Below the pieces are notes generated by a model, which did no database searches, was not told where the DNA came from, and worked only from the letters and a program-made list of their open reading frames with translations. A DNA stretch of 64,000 nucleotides, taken from Jaltomata sinuosa. Its lineage: Eukaryota > Streptophyta > Magnoliopsida > Solanales > Solanaceae. Each line of letters begins with the position of its first letter. Positions within the stretch are counted from its first letter, which is position 1. This document shows, piece by piece, positions 45,433 to 56,654 of the stretch. Position numbers and translations under genes: made by a program. The stretch spans positions 62,001-126,000 of the forward strand of contig QJPP01007242.1 of assembly GCA_003996215.1 (NCBI GenBank), given 5' to 3'.

Positions 45433-46940
45433 GTCATATCGACATCACAGGTATTCCTTCATTCTCACAGTTTTTAGCTTTCATGTGGATGCATTGGGGA
45501 CAATGCATGAGTCTAAGTTGAGGGTGTTGGGAAACCTGTGAGTTACCACCGAGGGTTTTTGTTGCCGTGTTTCTTTTCCCTCCGGTGTGCTATCTAGTAG
45601 AACCGGCATGTTTAGGTTGTTATTTTTTTTTAAATTTTTTTTAGTGTCTATAGCAAGCATGGCGCTTTTCTTGTTTAAAAAATGAGGCCCCTTTAAAAAT
45701 TTTCTGGTTTTGAGCTTATGTTGAAACGATTGACTGTCTGGATCCTTGTATGTCATTGTGTGATTATGAGTAGAATGAGTATGCTTAAGCCGAGCGGTTG
45801 TTTGATAGTTGGTAGCGATATAGTTTCTTGGTGCCAAGAGCGTGTGAGATTATTGTTATAAATTCTTACTCTGTGCATGCATCTAGAACTTGCCCGGTCT
45901 ATTTTGTTAAGTTGAAGTTTGGTTGCTTAGGAAAGGATCACAGGCCCTTTTTGTGTGCAGTCCACTTAACCTAAAAGACCGTCCAAATATAAATAATCCC
46001 TTGATCCCTGTTTGAGCCATAATTGACCTTATTCTTTCAATAACCTGTCACCATTCCCGTTTAACTTTGAATCCCTATTTTGGCCCTGGTCCTTCCTTGG
46101 ACATCGTGCACCTCAACGCAGGCAATCAGCCTAAGTTGAGGGTGGCTACTATAGAGGTAAACCCTGTTTTGGCCCTGGTCCTGCCATGGACATCGTGCAC
46201 CTCAACGCAGGCAATCAGCCTAAGTTGAGGGTGGCTACTACAGAGGTGAATGATAAGAAAAAGAGGATGGAGAAGATTGGTTGTGAATAGAATGAAAATT
46301 CGGGTGTGTGCCTAAGAAAAGAAAAATAAAAAGAAGTGAAAAAGATCGAAAAAGTAACAAAAAGAATTCTCAAAATAAAGAGGCCGCACCTGTAGCTAGA
46401 GAGAAGGAAATAAAAGGCGAATAAGGATGGAAAAAGTAAAGTATGTGGTAAGAAGACGTCGGTAGTTCCAAGGAGGGCTTAGTCACTAACCCCTAAATGT
46501 ATCCTACCTACACTTGAAGCCTCATTACAAGCCAAAACAAGTCCTGTAGTGATCCTGAGCGACTTTCTGAAGAACAGAAATAGAATAGTAAGGGCAAGCC
46601 TATGGTATCGCATGCGCATTGTTTGAAATCGTTTGTGAGTGTGAGCGCTTACCTAATCCCAAATCTTGTGTGTGGGATTTCTTTGTGGTGAGGGCACCAA
46701 GATGTCTGTATTGTCTATTAATTGTTAGGATAGCTGCGCGTGTGTATGCATAATATTCTATCATATCGGAATGACATGTTTGAATCCTTGCAAGTTAGTG
46801 TTTCATACATTTGTGCGCTACGAGGGAGCTTGATTGAAAAAGATGTTGAATGACCATGAGTTGCTAGAGACACGAGTTTGTTTTCTTAGTGAGTCGTATT
46901 ATTGTTTTGTGTCATGTTGCTTGAGGATAAGCGAACGTCT
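45433..46940 (+). other. untranslated 3' region of copy 1
   Basis: 1.5 kb with no RT, integrase or envelope-like frame. It includes an ATGCATTG-GGGA-CAATGCAT inverted repeat (45489-45508), three extra copies of the PPT-like word TAAGTTGAGGGTG (about 45514, 46132, 46220) and an 89-base tandem duplication (46072-46249). The minus-strand copy retains the same arrangement. Confidence 0.8.
46072..46249 (+). repeat. 89-base tandem duplication in the 3' region
   Basis: Copies 46072-46160 and 46161-46249 share TTTTGGCCCTGGTCC, GACATCGTGCACCTCAACGC and TAAGTTGAGGGTGGCTACTA. The same two-copy arrangement occurs in copy 2 at about 55825-56005, so the duplication predates both insertions. Confidence 0.88.
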
Positions 46941-46954
46941 TAAGTTGAGGGTGT
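46941..46954 (+). other. polypurine tract of copy 1
   Basis: TAAGTTGAGGGTGT immediately precedes the 3' LTR start TGATGTGCC at 46955. Confidence 0.75.
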
Positions 46955-48279
46955 TGATGTGCCGCTATTTTACGGCACTTTCGACTCCTTTTAACTAAGA
47001 ACAATCGTACGTTTTCAAGCAACCGTTGTCGTTTTTGATGTTTTTATGTTGTATTTTTAAGAAATGGAGACAAACATGGAAACGGAAGGAAATACGCGAA
47101 AAAGAGCATTCTGGATAAGAGTGACGGCCTGAGTGATGGCCCGTCACACATGTGACGGTCCGTCACAGTGACCGTCAAGTTGAGCTGCTTCACTGCCTAA
47201 GAGTGACGGTCCAGGCGACGGTCCGTCAAGCCAGTGATGGTCCGTCAGCCTGGCCGTCAAGTTAAGGCAGACGCGCGAGCGGAATCCGAACGTTTTTGGG
47301 ATTGGTTTCCTAGACTCCTATAAATACCCTATGTTAGGTTTATTTTACATGTTGCTTTTCCAATAGTTTTTACATACATTACTCAATAATTTTAGGAGTT
47401 TTAGTCGACTTGGAGATCAAGAAACGCGTTTCCTCCTTCTTGGATTCGTGTTCTTGATTGTTCTTGGGATCTTGATTCTTGTTCTTGGATTATTGAAGCT
47501 TGTTTTCATTATATTGTAAGAATCTTTTCTCCTTATGATGAATATAACTTTCTTCTCTTCTTCTACAAGCATGATTAACTAAACCTCCCACAACTAGGGT
47601 TGTGGGAGCCATGGCTAAAGTAGCGATATAGATTCCGGGTAGCGACGGGTTCAATATATATGATTGTCACGTTATTAATCATTCATGCTTAACGTTTTCT
47701 AGTGGTTGCAAACATTAGAACATGCCTAGGTTTAATTTGCTTGAGTAAAGAGATTAAAACCGGGAAACTTGATTAACGACGAGGATTCGAGACTACCAAC
47801 TCTCGTCTTATGATTAATGCTGTAACTAGATTAATCTACTTGATGTTTAGGATTGAAATCTAAAAGCACACCTTTTCAAGTTCGAGAGAATTGAAAAGTA
47901 AATTTGTCTATTTGGTTGAGAAACGTTTAGACGATACTATTAATTCAATCGCATCGTGACACGCATATAGAAAGAACCCCGTTAAGCCTAGAATCGACTT
48001 TGTTGCTAACGCCATGGTAAACACTTCCCTAGTTCTCTCTCTCCTATTGATTATCATTCATACGTTAAGTGTTTGTTTTGTTTACAAAGATTGATTACAA
48101 AGATTGATTACAAAACTCCCCCTATTTACCGGAAACTATTGACCATTAGTCACGTACTTCACTAAAGGCTGAATCTTCACCATATTCTCTGTGGGATCGA
48201 CCCCAACCTCTGTTGGGTTCTATATTTGACTATGACCGCTTACGCTTCATTAATTTGAAGCGTAGTTTGGGCGTTATCA
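46955..48279 (+). repeat. 3' LTR of copy 1 (1325 bases)
   Basis: Nearly identical to the 5' LTR. Differences seen include several A/G and C/T transitions, one missing C in GCGCGA(C)GCGG near 47278, and a duplicated AAAGATTGATTAC block near 48090-48112. Confidence 0.93.
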
Positions 48280-48284
48280 CTAGT

Positions 48285-49918
48285 CTCAGCGGGGCAGAGC
48301 ACCAGACTTGATTTTATTACTGATACTATTCTCTGCGCAGCGGAGCACTAGACTTGATTTACTATAGTTTTAGACCCGATTACGCCCGGGCACCCTGGAG
48401 GGGTTTTTGAGGCATTTTCTACTACTTTAGTCCTGGACAGGGTCTAGGCATGCATACTTGAGACTGGGTCTCTATCTTGATCCCGGACTTGCTTCCGGAT
48501 GACATGTCTTGACACTGAGTTTTAGTATGGGGTCGGGGACCTCCATGGACCTTGCCGCTCTGGGCTAGGGCTTCGGGCTACGTGCGCCAGAGGGAAGGGT
48601 ATACGGTGGAGTAGAGGTATACAGGCTGAGTCCTTCAATGGAACCTGCCTGCTTGGCCCGATTGGCACCGGAGGAGGTACATACAGAGGTTCTATTTCAT
48701 ATCATATCATATCATGCATTGGATTCCACCCTTGTTTGCTGTGTGTTCAGTGTACGCTCCGGTAGTATGGGATGCCGGAGGGTTTGCTTTCACTTGATTG
48801 TGTTCCTCGGTTGTATGGGCGCCCATTTGGACTGTAGGTAGACTATATTTACTCCTGTGTTTATTTAGAGCTTGTCTTGGCACCCGGTTCTTGAAAGATT
48901 AGTGATGGCTAGTCTGTTGAGGCTTTGGTTGTGAGATTTTTGATTATTGAGAGGGCTTTGGAGTCCTATCTTATTGAGGCACTTTTGTGTGGCCTTCTGA
49001 GCAGAGTGTGAGACTCTGGTTCTATTCTTGTGCGAAGCTGAGTGGTATCTCTTGGTTATTGTGGCCTAGTTATTTCATCCTAGGGTTGTACTTGTGAGGT
49101 GATTCCCTGGTTATGCTATCATATGATTGGATTGATGTTATGATTTCCTTATACTGGTTGATTCCATTTTGAGTATGTTAGACTACTCTCCGTCTTTTCC
49201 TTCCACTTGAGGTTACCGGTATACCGCCATTTTCTCAACTCTCTCTACTTACTTATATTGTTGTGCAAGGACTCCAGGTGCGTTCTCCTTTCCTTCACCT
49301 GTGATTTTGTGTAATTGTATCTCTGTGCTAGCATGTGTTACTTAAAGCTCTTGGTTATGGATGATCTGTGCTAGCTCCTTGTGCCTTGCTTATGGCTTCA
49401 GTGACTGCTTTCTTGCTATCTGTTACTTACTGCTTTTATATCTTATATGCGCTCAGTCGGCCTATGATACCTACTGAGTACCCGTGGTTTTGGTGCTCAT
49501 ACTACACTTCTGCACTTTTTTGTGCAGATATTAGCTGAGCTTTCGCCGTTGATCACGTTGGAGACTCGTGCAGCTTTTGGATCTTTGAGACTAGGGTGAG
49601 CGCCTGACGGTCGGGGTTTGTCTACATCTCATCTATTGTACTGTTGCTCCCTGTACTTTTGGAGGCAATTTATGTTATATTTTGTTACTACTAGCACTTG
49701 TATCCTATTAGAAGCTTCTGTACTATTGATACCAAGTTTTGGGGTTGGTGTAGTTTTCTTTATGTATTTATATTCGAGTTTTTCTTTCGCTTATTTTTGC
49801 TTGCTGGTACATTTTGGTTAGATAGTAGCCCATTACTAACCGTTCTGGGCTACGGGAATTGGTTCGCCTACTGGGGGATTGTAGGTGCCATCATGACTTG
49901 AGAAATCGGGTCGTGACA
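48285..49918 (+). repeat. 5' LTR of the Tekay-like element, second part
   Basis: Continues the LTR after copy 1. It aligns with 62575-64000. Ends ATCGGGTCGTGACA at 49918, just before the PBS. It includes the R-region block CTACTGAGTACCCG and GTGCAGATATTAGCTGAG. Confidence 0.88.
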
Positions 49919-49920
49919 GC

Positions 49921-49933
49921 TTGGTATCAGAGC
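49921..49933 (+). other. primer-binding site, initiator tRNA-Met type
   Basis: CTTGGTATCAGAGC two bases inside the LTR end. Same primer type and spacing as the left element. Confidence 0.87.
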
Positions 49934-50099
49934 TCTAGGTTCACCATTGTCATGGTACAGAAACAAGTGTCTAAGTAGAGTCTCGTGGATCGGTACGATA
50001 ACGTCCGTATCCTATCTGCGGGAGGCTACAGGGCATTGTTAGGAAAAGTTTCATCTTCTTGGCTCCTCCTCGTGTGTTCCTGGCTCTATTGACTTCTAA

Positions 50100-50700
50100 A
50101 CTTCGGTTGTTCATTCATTCTGAGATGCCTCATACGAGTGCGATAGCGGTTGGTGCCAAGGCTTCTGTGCCTGTTGCTTCAATGCTTCCCTCAACGCCAG
50201 GACTCTAGAGTGAGGGTTTACTCCACTAGATAGGGGGTATGGGGTCAGCCCAACCTCTGACTGGATTTATAGCTACCTCAGCGCTTCAGGACATCGTGGC
50301 TAGGACTTTGAGTCCTCCGGTGAGTGTTTCAGTACCTGGTTCTGTGTGTGGTGCTTCAGTTATAGTTGAGCTTCTAGTTCTTCAGCAGGGTTCTCGGTTG
50401 GTATTGGAGTACGAGGTGAGATTTTCCCGTCGGATTTCATCTGGTATAGGCTATTTTTTGGTATGGTGAGCATGGGCACTTTGTTAGGAATTGCCCCAGG
50501 ATTGTGTATCCCAGACTGCCTGGTTGTTATCATTGTGGAGAGATTAGTTACCTTTATAGATATTGTCCCCGGCGAGGGCCGGTTAGGCTTTTAGTTTTGA
50601 CTACTCAGTCAAGAGTTATATCCCATCAGCTTGATACTCCTCTTGGTGGGCCAGAGGTAGAGGTTCCTGATATCGTTGCTCCAGGTTAGGCCTTTGCTAC
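50100..50700 (+). pseudogene. gag remnant of the Tekay-like element
   Basis: Short open pieces in different frames. 50239-50469 contains ALQDIVARTLSPPVSV and VLEYEVRFSR, which resemble gag linker and capsid-end words. 50504-50689 contains CYHCGEISYLYRYCPRRGP, a zinc knuckle in which the required His is Tyr (CAC to TAC). The central capsid domain seen in the left element is missing. This is the only coding trace between the LTRs. Confidence 0.7.
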
Positions 50701-51369
50701 CTTCGACTTGTGATAGTCCTGCTCGCATTGCGATTCTATCCCTTCTATCATTTATTTTCTTATATGCCTACCTGCTATTTGTTTAAGTTGTTTGGCTACC
50801 CGAATTGTAGTACCGATATGTTATTTTATTGGTAGTTTATTCTTTAGGAGTGGATGGGGGTAAGTTAGCCTTGAGAGGTGTTTTCCCGGAGTTGTAGCTC
50901 GTGGGTAGTTCTTGTTATTCTGTTTTTAGTCGGGTTACCCCTATTTCATTGTGATTCTGGACTTTTGGTTGGGTTTCCTTTGTTGAGAGGTCCTAGATGG
51001 TTGTTGCCTAGGCCATTATCTAGCGTGGATAGAGATCTGTGTGATGGTTTGGTGTATTACTAGTAGTTGGGCCGGAGTTAAGATTTTGCCTCAGTTTGGA
51101 GATATTGGTTATGCTAGTGTGCATAGATTGGTTGGGTCTCCCGAGTGTCTAGGGTCGACCCTCTTTGTTGATTAGTTTAGGAGGTTGGTAGGTATATGGG
51201 TTGTTCCCATATTATCCTCTACTTCCTGGTCCGTTGGGTGTTTTGTTGTATCCCTAGCTCCAGTTGGAATGAATCTTGATCGTAGTTCTTTCGATTAGCT
51301 ATGGATGTTGGCATCGTGATTGGGTCTTGACTTTAAGCACTTTCGACTAAGTGTTGATCGTAACCTTGT
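50701..51369 (+). other. non-coding internal sequence, no domain recognised
   Basis: Follows the gag remnant. Frames are broken and I could not identify protease, RT or integrase words. A large internal deletion of pol is the simplest explanation. Confidence 0.5.
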
Positions 51370-53361
51370 GGTTAGGTTGTATTTGTAAGCATTTCGGGTG
51401 AGTTGGGCATCCAGCCCATTCTTCTCCTGCCTTATTGAATTTGACGTGTAGCTATGAGTAGTAAGGTAATGGCTTCAGGTTCTTATTCGAGAAAGGATTT
51501 GTAAGGTTTAGTATGTGCTAAGGAAGCATTTTTGTTTAGTTGAAAAAGAAGGGAGATGACACTTTGTTTGTGTTTATGTGTCCTCGTAGTTGCCTGAGGT
51601 GGCGATGAAGGTTTGCTTTGGGATTGTGTGTCGGTGATTCGATTCAGCCGTCTACACATTGTTGTGAGTTTTCCATCGATTGGTTTTTTCAGTAGCAACT
51701 GCGGTGTTGGAAATTTGCATAATCAGGCCTAGTTGGCTTGGGTTCTTACGGGTTCATTGGCAGCATCCTGGTTCGACCAAGGCTTTGGTTGGCAGTTTTG
51801 AAAGTTGGGGTTCAGAATCATGGCTTGGCAGGTTACATCGGATGGTTTGTGGAAGTTTCTATTTGGTTGCAGCATCCTAGTGCTGGGAGGCAGTGGGTGC
51901 GGGCAACTTAGCTTCTTTTACTTCAGTTGTGGATGAGGCTATTAGCCTTGGACACCTAGTCCTTGGCTAACCTCTGCAAGAGGCGAGATATTCTAGATTT
52001 CAGCAGTGTTCTAGTTAGTACGAGGTTCTTCTACCATGGTTGGACAGACTCAGCGGCGTAAGTTTGAGCTTCAGCAGTGGTGTATGTTTTATGTGGTCAG
52101 CTTGTGCGGGTTAAGACTAGCGAGGCTATTTTGAGCTCTGATGATACGTAGAGACTGATAATAGCCATTCATTTGCCCATGATTTGAAAGCTTGTTTAAT
52201 TGATTCCTCCGGAGTTATTGTTTATGTGGGGTTCTAGTGTTGGTTAAACTCGGCCAGTATGGACGAAAAGTTCGTTAGGGTATATGCTTCGAAGTGGTTG
52301 GTTGTTTGCAGAACCAGTAGAGCGGTTGATTCGAGCCAAAGGAATGAATTGAAAGTATATGCAAAAATTTCTATGGCTAGATGGTAACTTTGAACCCCAG
52401 GCACCTTTTTCCTTTGCCTTCGGGGTGTTTGGACTTGATATTCGTGGCACGATGGACTTCTTCCTGAGTTGAGATTCGTAAGGCAATTTCACATTCAAAT
52501 GGTGTTCGAGTGTTCGGAGTAGCAGCAGTGTTTTCTAGAGTTGAGAGCTTGGCTCATGGTTACAGACTTCGGGGTAGGCTTACCACACTTTTTGCAGGAT
52601 CATGGTTTTGGTTTGGGTCTTTTGGGCAGATTGCCCTGGTTCATTCACTTTCAGCTGATTCAGACCTGGCACAGTTCAGTTAGCGAATTTTATGTTAGAA
52701 AAAGTGTTCGTTCATTGGTTGGTGGTCAGTCAAGGCAGTAACTTTAATTTCAATGATATGCTACGAGTTGTTATCTTGGATGGCAAAGGCTAGTAGCCTA
52801 TATCTTGGCCTAAAGCGCATTCGTACAATGGGTGACTTCGTTCGTGGTAAAGTATAAGTAGGAACTACGGATCTCTGGTGTGTCAGTTGATGCTTCGAGG
52901 GTGGTTTGAGTGTTCAACTTGTATGCAGATTCCTTTTTGTGGTGCTAAAGGATTCAGTTCAGAATTAAAAAAAAAGGGCTTTTGCAGAACAGCGGGTTCA
53001 TGAGTTAGAGTTTTGGGTTGATGGATTTTCTGGTAAACTTGGTATGGTTTTAAGGATTCGAGTTTTGTGTGTTGATAACCTTGGTGCTCTGGTTTTGGTG
53101 TTGTATAGGTGCTTTTCGGTTAAGATTCTCGAGGTTCAGTTTAGGTTGGCAGATCTTTGGAGGTTGAAATCTAGCTTGGCTAGTAAGAAATTAAGGCTTG
53201 GTTGCTTTCTTTGATTCTTTTCTATTGGGTGCCATCCGGTCGCGGAGGTTACCCGGGTTGTCCGAGAGAGTAGTACGGGCGTGGTATCTGTTGTCCTTAA
53301 ATCTCTGGTATTTTATTCCTTCCTGACTTTCGGGGATGAAAGTCTTTTTAGTAGTGGATAA
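51370..53361 (+). other. 3' internal non-coding region of the Tekay-like element
   Basis: Aligns over its length with 9596-11073, with indels, for example TTCTCCTGCCTT near 51422 and 9669 and GTTGTTATCTTGGATGGCAAAGGCTAGTAG near 52768 and 10483. No ORF is shared. Ends GGGGATGAAAGTCTTTTTAGTAGTGGATAA, a PPT-like stretch, before the LTR start. Confidence 0.75.
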
Positions 53362-53734
53362 TGTAATGACCCTTTTCGGTCATTTACACATTTTTGCCTT
53401 TCTTGTACCATTAGAGCTTACTTGTAGCGACCCAAGTCATTTATGGCTTGTCGGGACCGGTAGTTCGGTGCCCGGGTCGTTTGTTTGGTCTTTATGGCCG
53501 TTCCTCATTTTAGAGCTTCAACTTTGGAAATCGTTGACTTCCGACAACATTCTTGGTAATATCAAAGAATTAAAACAAGGTTCTAGGTTAAAGGAATTCC
53601 TTACTCGAAGGTTTGAGTTAAAGAAATGCCTCGTGTAACACCTCGCCCGTTTGGAAGGTTTAAAGTAACCCGTGACTTTGGGGTAAGACTAATAGTGTCT
53701 AATATACTAAGAAGGATGTGTTATGAGGTATTAT
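53362..53734 (+). repeat. 3' LTR of the Tekay-like element, first part
   Basis: Starts TGTAATGACCCTTTTCGG and matches 39231-39604. Interrupted after the target ATTAT (53730-53734). Confidence 0.9.
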
Positions 53735-55124
53735 TGATAACGCCCAAACTACACCTCAAATTAACGAAGCGTAAGCGGTCGTAGTCAAATATAGAATCCA
53801 ACAAAGGTTGGGGTCGAATCCCACAGAGAATATGGTGAAGATTAAGCCTTTAGTGAAGTATGTGACTAATGGTCAATAGTTTCCGGTAAATAGGGGGGGG
53901 TTTTGTGATCAATATTTATAAACATAACAAACACTTAACGGATGAATGATAATCAATAGGAGAGAGAGAACTAGGGAAGTGTTTACCATGGCGTTAGTAA
54001 CAAAGTCGATTCTAGGCTTAACGGGGTTCTTTCTATATGCGTGTCACGATGCGATTGAATTAATGGTATCGTCTAAACGTTTCTCAACCAAATAGACAAA
54101 TTTACTTTTCAATTCTCTCGAACTTGAAAAGGTGTGCTTTAGATTTCAATCCTAAACATCAAGTAGATTAATCTAGTTACAGCATTAATCATAAGACGAG
54201 AGTTAGTAGTCTCGAATCCTCGTTGTTAATCAAGTTTCCCGGTTTTAATCTCTTTACTCAAGCAAATTAAACCTAGGCATGTTCTAATATTTGCAACCAC
54301 TAGAAAACGTTACATAACGAATGATTAACAACGTGACAACATACATATTTAACCCGTCGCTACCCGGAATCTATATTGCTACTTTTGCCATGGCTCCCAC
54401 AACCCTAGTTGTGGGAGGTTTAGTTAATCATGCTATAAAGAAAAGAGAAGAGAATTGTATTCATAATAAAGAGAAGAGATTCTTACAATATAATGAAAAC
54501 CAATCTTCAATTATTCCAAGAACAAGAAAAACCAAGAACTCAAGAACGATTCAAGAACACGAATTCAAGAAGTGTAAAACGTGTTTCTTGATCTTCAAGT
54601 CTCTACTAAAACTATTCGGAGAACTATATTAAAAATCTTTGTAAATAAACTTGCATAATAATAAAATATACCTAACATAGGGTATTTATAGGAGTCTAGG
54701 AAACAAATCCCAAAAACGTCAGGATTCCGCGTAGCGGACTGCCCAGGTGTGACAGACCGTCACTGGCTTGACGGACCGTCGCCTGGACCGTCACCACTAG
54801 GCAGTGGTGCTGCCTTGGTGTGACGGTTTGGGTGACGGACCTTCACACCCTTGACGGGCCGTCACGGTGGCCGTCGCCACTAGGCAGTGTGTTGCCTTAA
54901 GTTGACGGCTGTCTTGCCGATTCGTCACTAGCTTGACGGTCCATCACTCGGACCGTCACTCTTATCCAGAATGTCGTTTTGCTCGTTTTTCCTTCCGTTT
55001 CCATGTTCGTACCTATTTCCTGAAAATGCAACATAAAAACATCAAAAACAACGACGGTTGCTTGAAACGTACGATTGTTCTTAGTTAAAAGGAGTCGAAA
55101 GTGCCGTAAAATGGCGGCACATCA
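53735..55124 (-). repeat. 3' LTR of copy 2 (1390 bases)
   Basis: Minus orientation TGATGTGCCGCC...GTTATCA. TATA on the minus strand at 54684-54690. U3 TGACG/CGTCA cluster at about 54740-54960. Lacks about 12 bases of the U3 cluster present in the 5' LTR near 60350. Confidence 0.9.
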
Positions 55125-56654
55125 ACACCCTCAACTTAAGACGTTTGCTTGTCCTCAAGCAACACAAAACAATAACACGACGACTCAACTAAGCAACAAA
55201 CTCGTGTCTTTAGCAACTCATGGTCATTCAACATTAATTCAAGCTCCCTCGTAGCACACAAATGTATGAAACACTAACTTGCATGGATCCAAACATGTCA
55301 TTCCGATATGATAGAATATTATGCATACACACGCACAGTTATCCTAAAAATCAAATAGGCAATACAGAAGTCTTGATGCCCTCACCACAAAGAAATCCCA
55401 CTCACAAGATTTGGGACTAGGTAAGCGCTCACACTCACAAACGATTTCAAACGATGCACATGCGATACCATAGGCTTGCCCTTACTATTCTATTTCAGTT
55501 CTTCAGAAAGCCACTCAGGATCACTACAGGACTTGTTTTGGCTTGTAATGAGGCTTCAAGTGCAGGTAGGATACATTTAGGGGTTAGTGACTAAGCCCTC
55601 CTTGGAACTACCGACGTCTTATTACCACATACTTTACTTTGTCCATCCTTATTCGCCTTTTTATTTCATTCTCTCTAGCTACAGGTGCGGCCTCTTTATT
55701 TTGAGAATTCTTTTTGTTACTTTTTCGATCTTTTTCACTTCTTTTTAATTTTCTTTTCTTAGGCACACACCCGAATTTTCATTCTATTCACAACCAATCT
55801 TCTCCATCCTCTTTTTCTTATCATTCACCTCTGTAGTAGCCACCCTCAACTTAAGCTGATTGCCTGCGTTGAGGTGCACGATGTCCATGGCAGGACCAGG
55901 GCCAAAACAGGGTTTACCTCTATAGTAGCCACCCTCAACTTAGGTTGATTGCCTGCGTTGAGGTGCACGATGTCCAAGGAAGGACCAGGGCCAAAATAGG
56001 GATTCAAAGTTAAACAGGAACGGTGACAGGTTATTGAAAGAATAAGATCAATTATGGCTCAAATAGGGATCAAAGGGATTATTTATATTTGGACGGTCTT
56101 TTAGGTTGAGTGGACTGCACACAAAAAGGGCCTGTGATCCTTTCCTAAGCAACCAAACTTCGAACTTAACAAAATAGACCGGGCAAGTTCTAGATGCATG
56201 CACAGAGTAAGAATTTATGACAATAATCTCAGAATTTATGACAATAATCTCACACACTCTTGGCACCAAGAAACTATATCGCTACCAACTATCAAACAAC
56301 CGCTCGGCTTAAGCATACTCATTCTAATCATAATCACACAATGACATTCAATGATCCAGACAGTCAATCGTTTCAACATAAGTACAAAACCAGAAAATTT
56401 TTAAAGGGGCCTCGTTTTTAAACAAAAAATGCCATGCTTGCTAGACAACTAACAAAATTTTAAAATAACAACCTAAACATGCCGGTTCTACTAGATAGCA
56501 CACCGGAGGGAAAAGAACTCGGCAACAAAAACCCTCGGTGGTGACTCACAGGTTTCCCCACACCCTCAACTTAGACTCATGCATTGTCCCCAATGCATAC
56601 ATATGAAAACTAAAAACTGTGAGCATAAAGGAATACCTGTGAAGTCGATATGAC
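55125..56654 (-). other. PPT and untranslated 3' region of copy 2
   Basis: PPT (minus CTTAAGTTGAGGGTGT) at 55125-55140. Carries the same 89-base duplication (about 55825-56005) and ATGCATTG inverted repeat (about 56579-56598) as copy 1. No pol domain. A 73-codon minus frame at 56048-56269 spans a local duplication and is not supported. Confidence 0.8.

Larger units (their letters stand above)
41445..48279 (+). mobile_element. complete Athila-type gag-protease (TR-GAG-like) element, copy 1
   Basis: 6835 bases, LTRs 41445-42759 and 46955-48279, termini TGATGTGCC...GTTATCA, perfect target duplication CTAGT (41440-41444 and 48280-48284). The empty site is visible in the sister LTR at about 62570. 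Contains a tRNA-Asp-type PBS, one intact gag-protease ORF, a 1.5 kb untranslated region and a PPT. RT, RNase H and integrase are absent, matching the published TR-GAG class of non-autonomous elements plus a protease. The two LTRs differ by only about a dozen changes in 1.3 kb, so the insertion is young. Confidence 0.93.
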
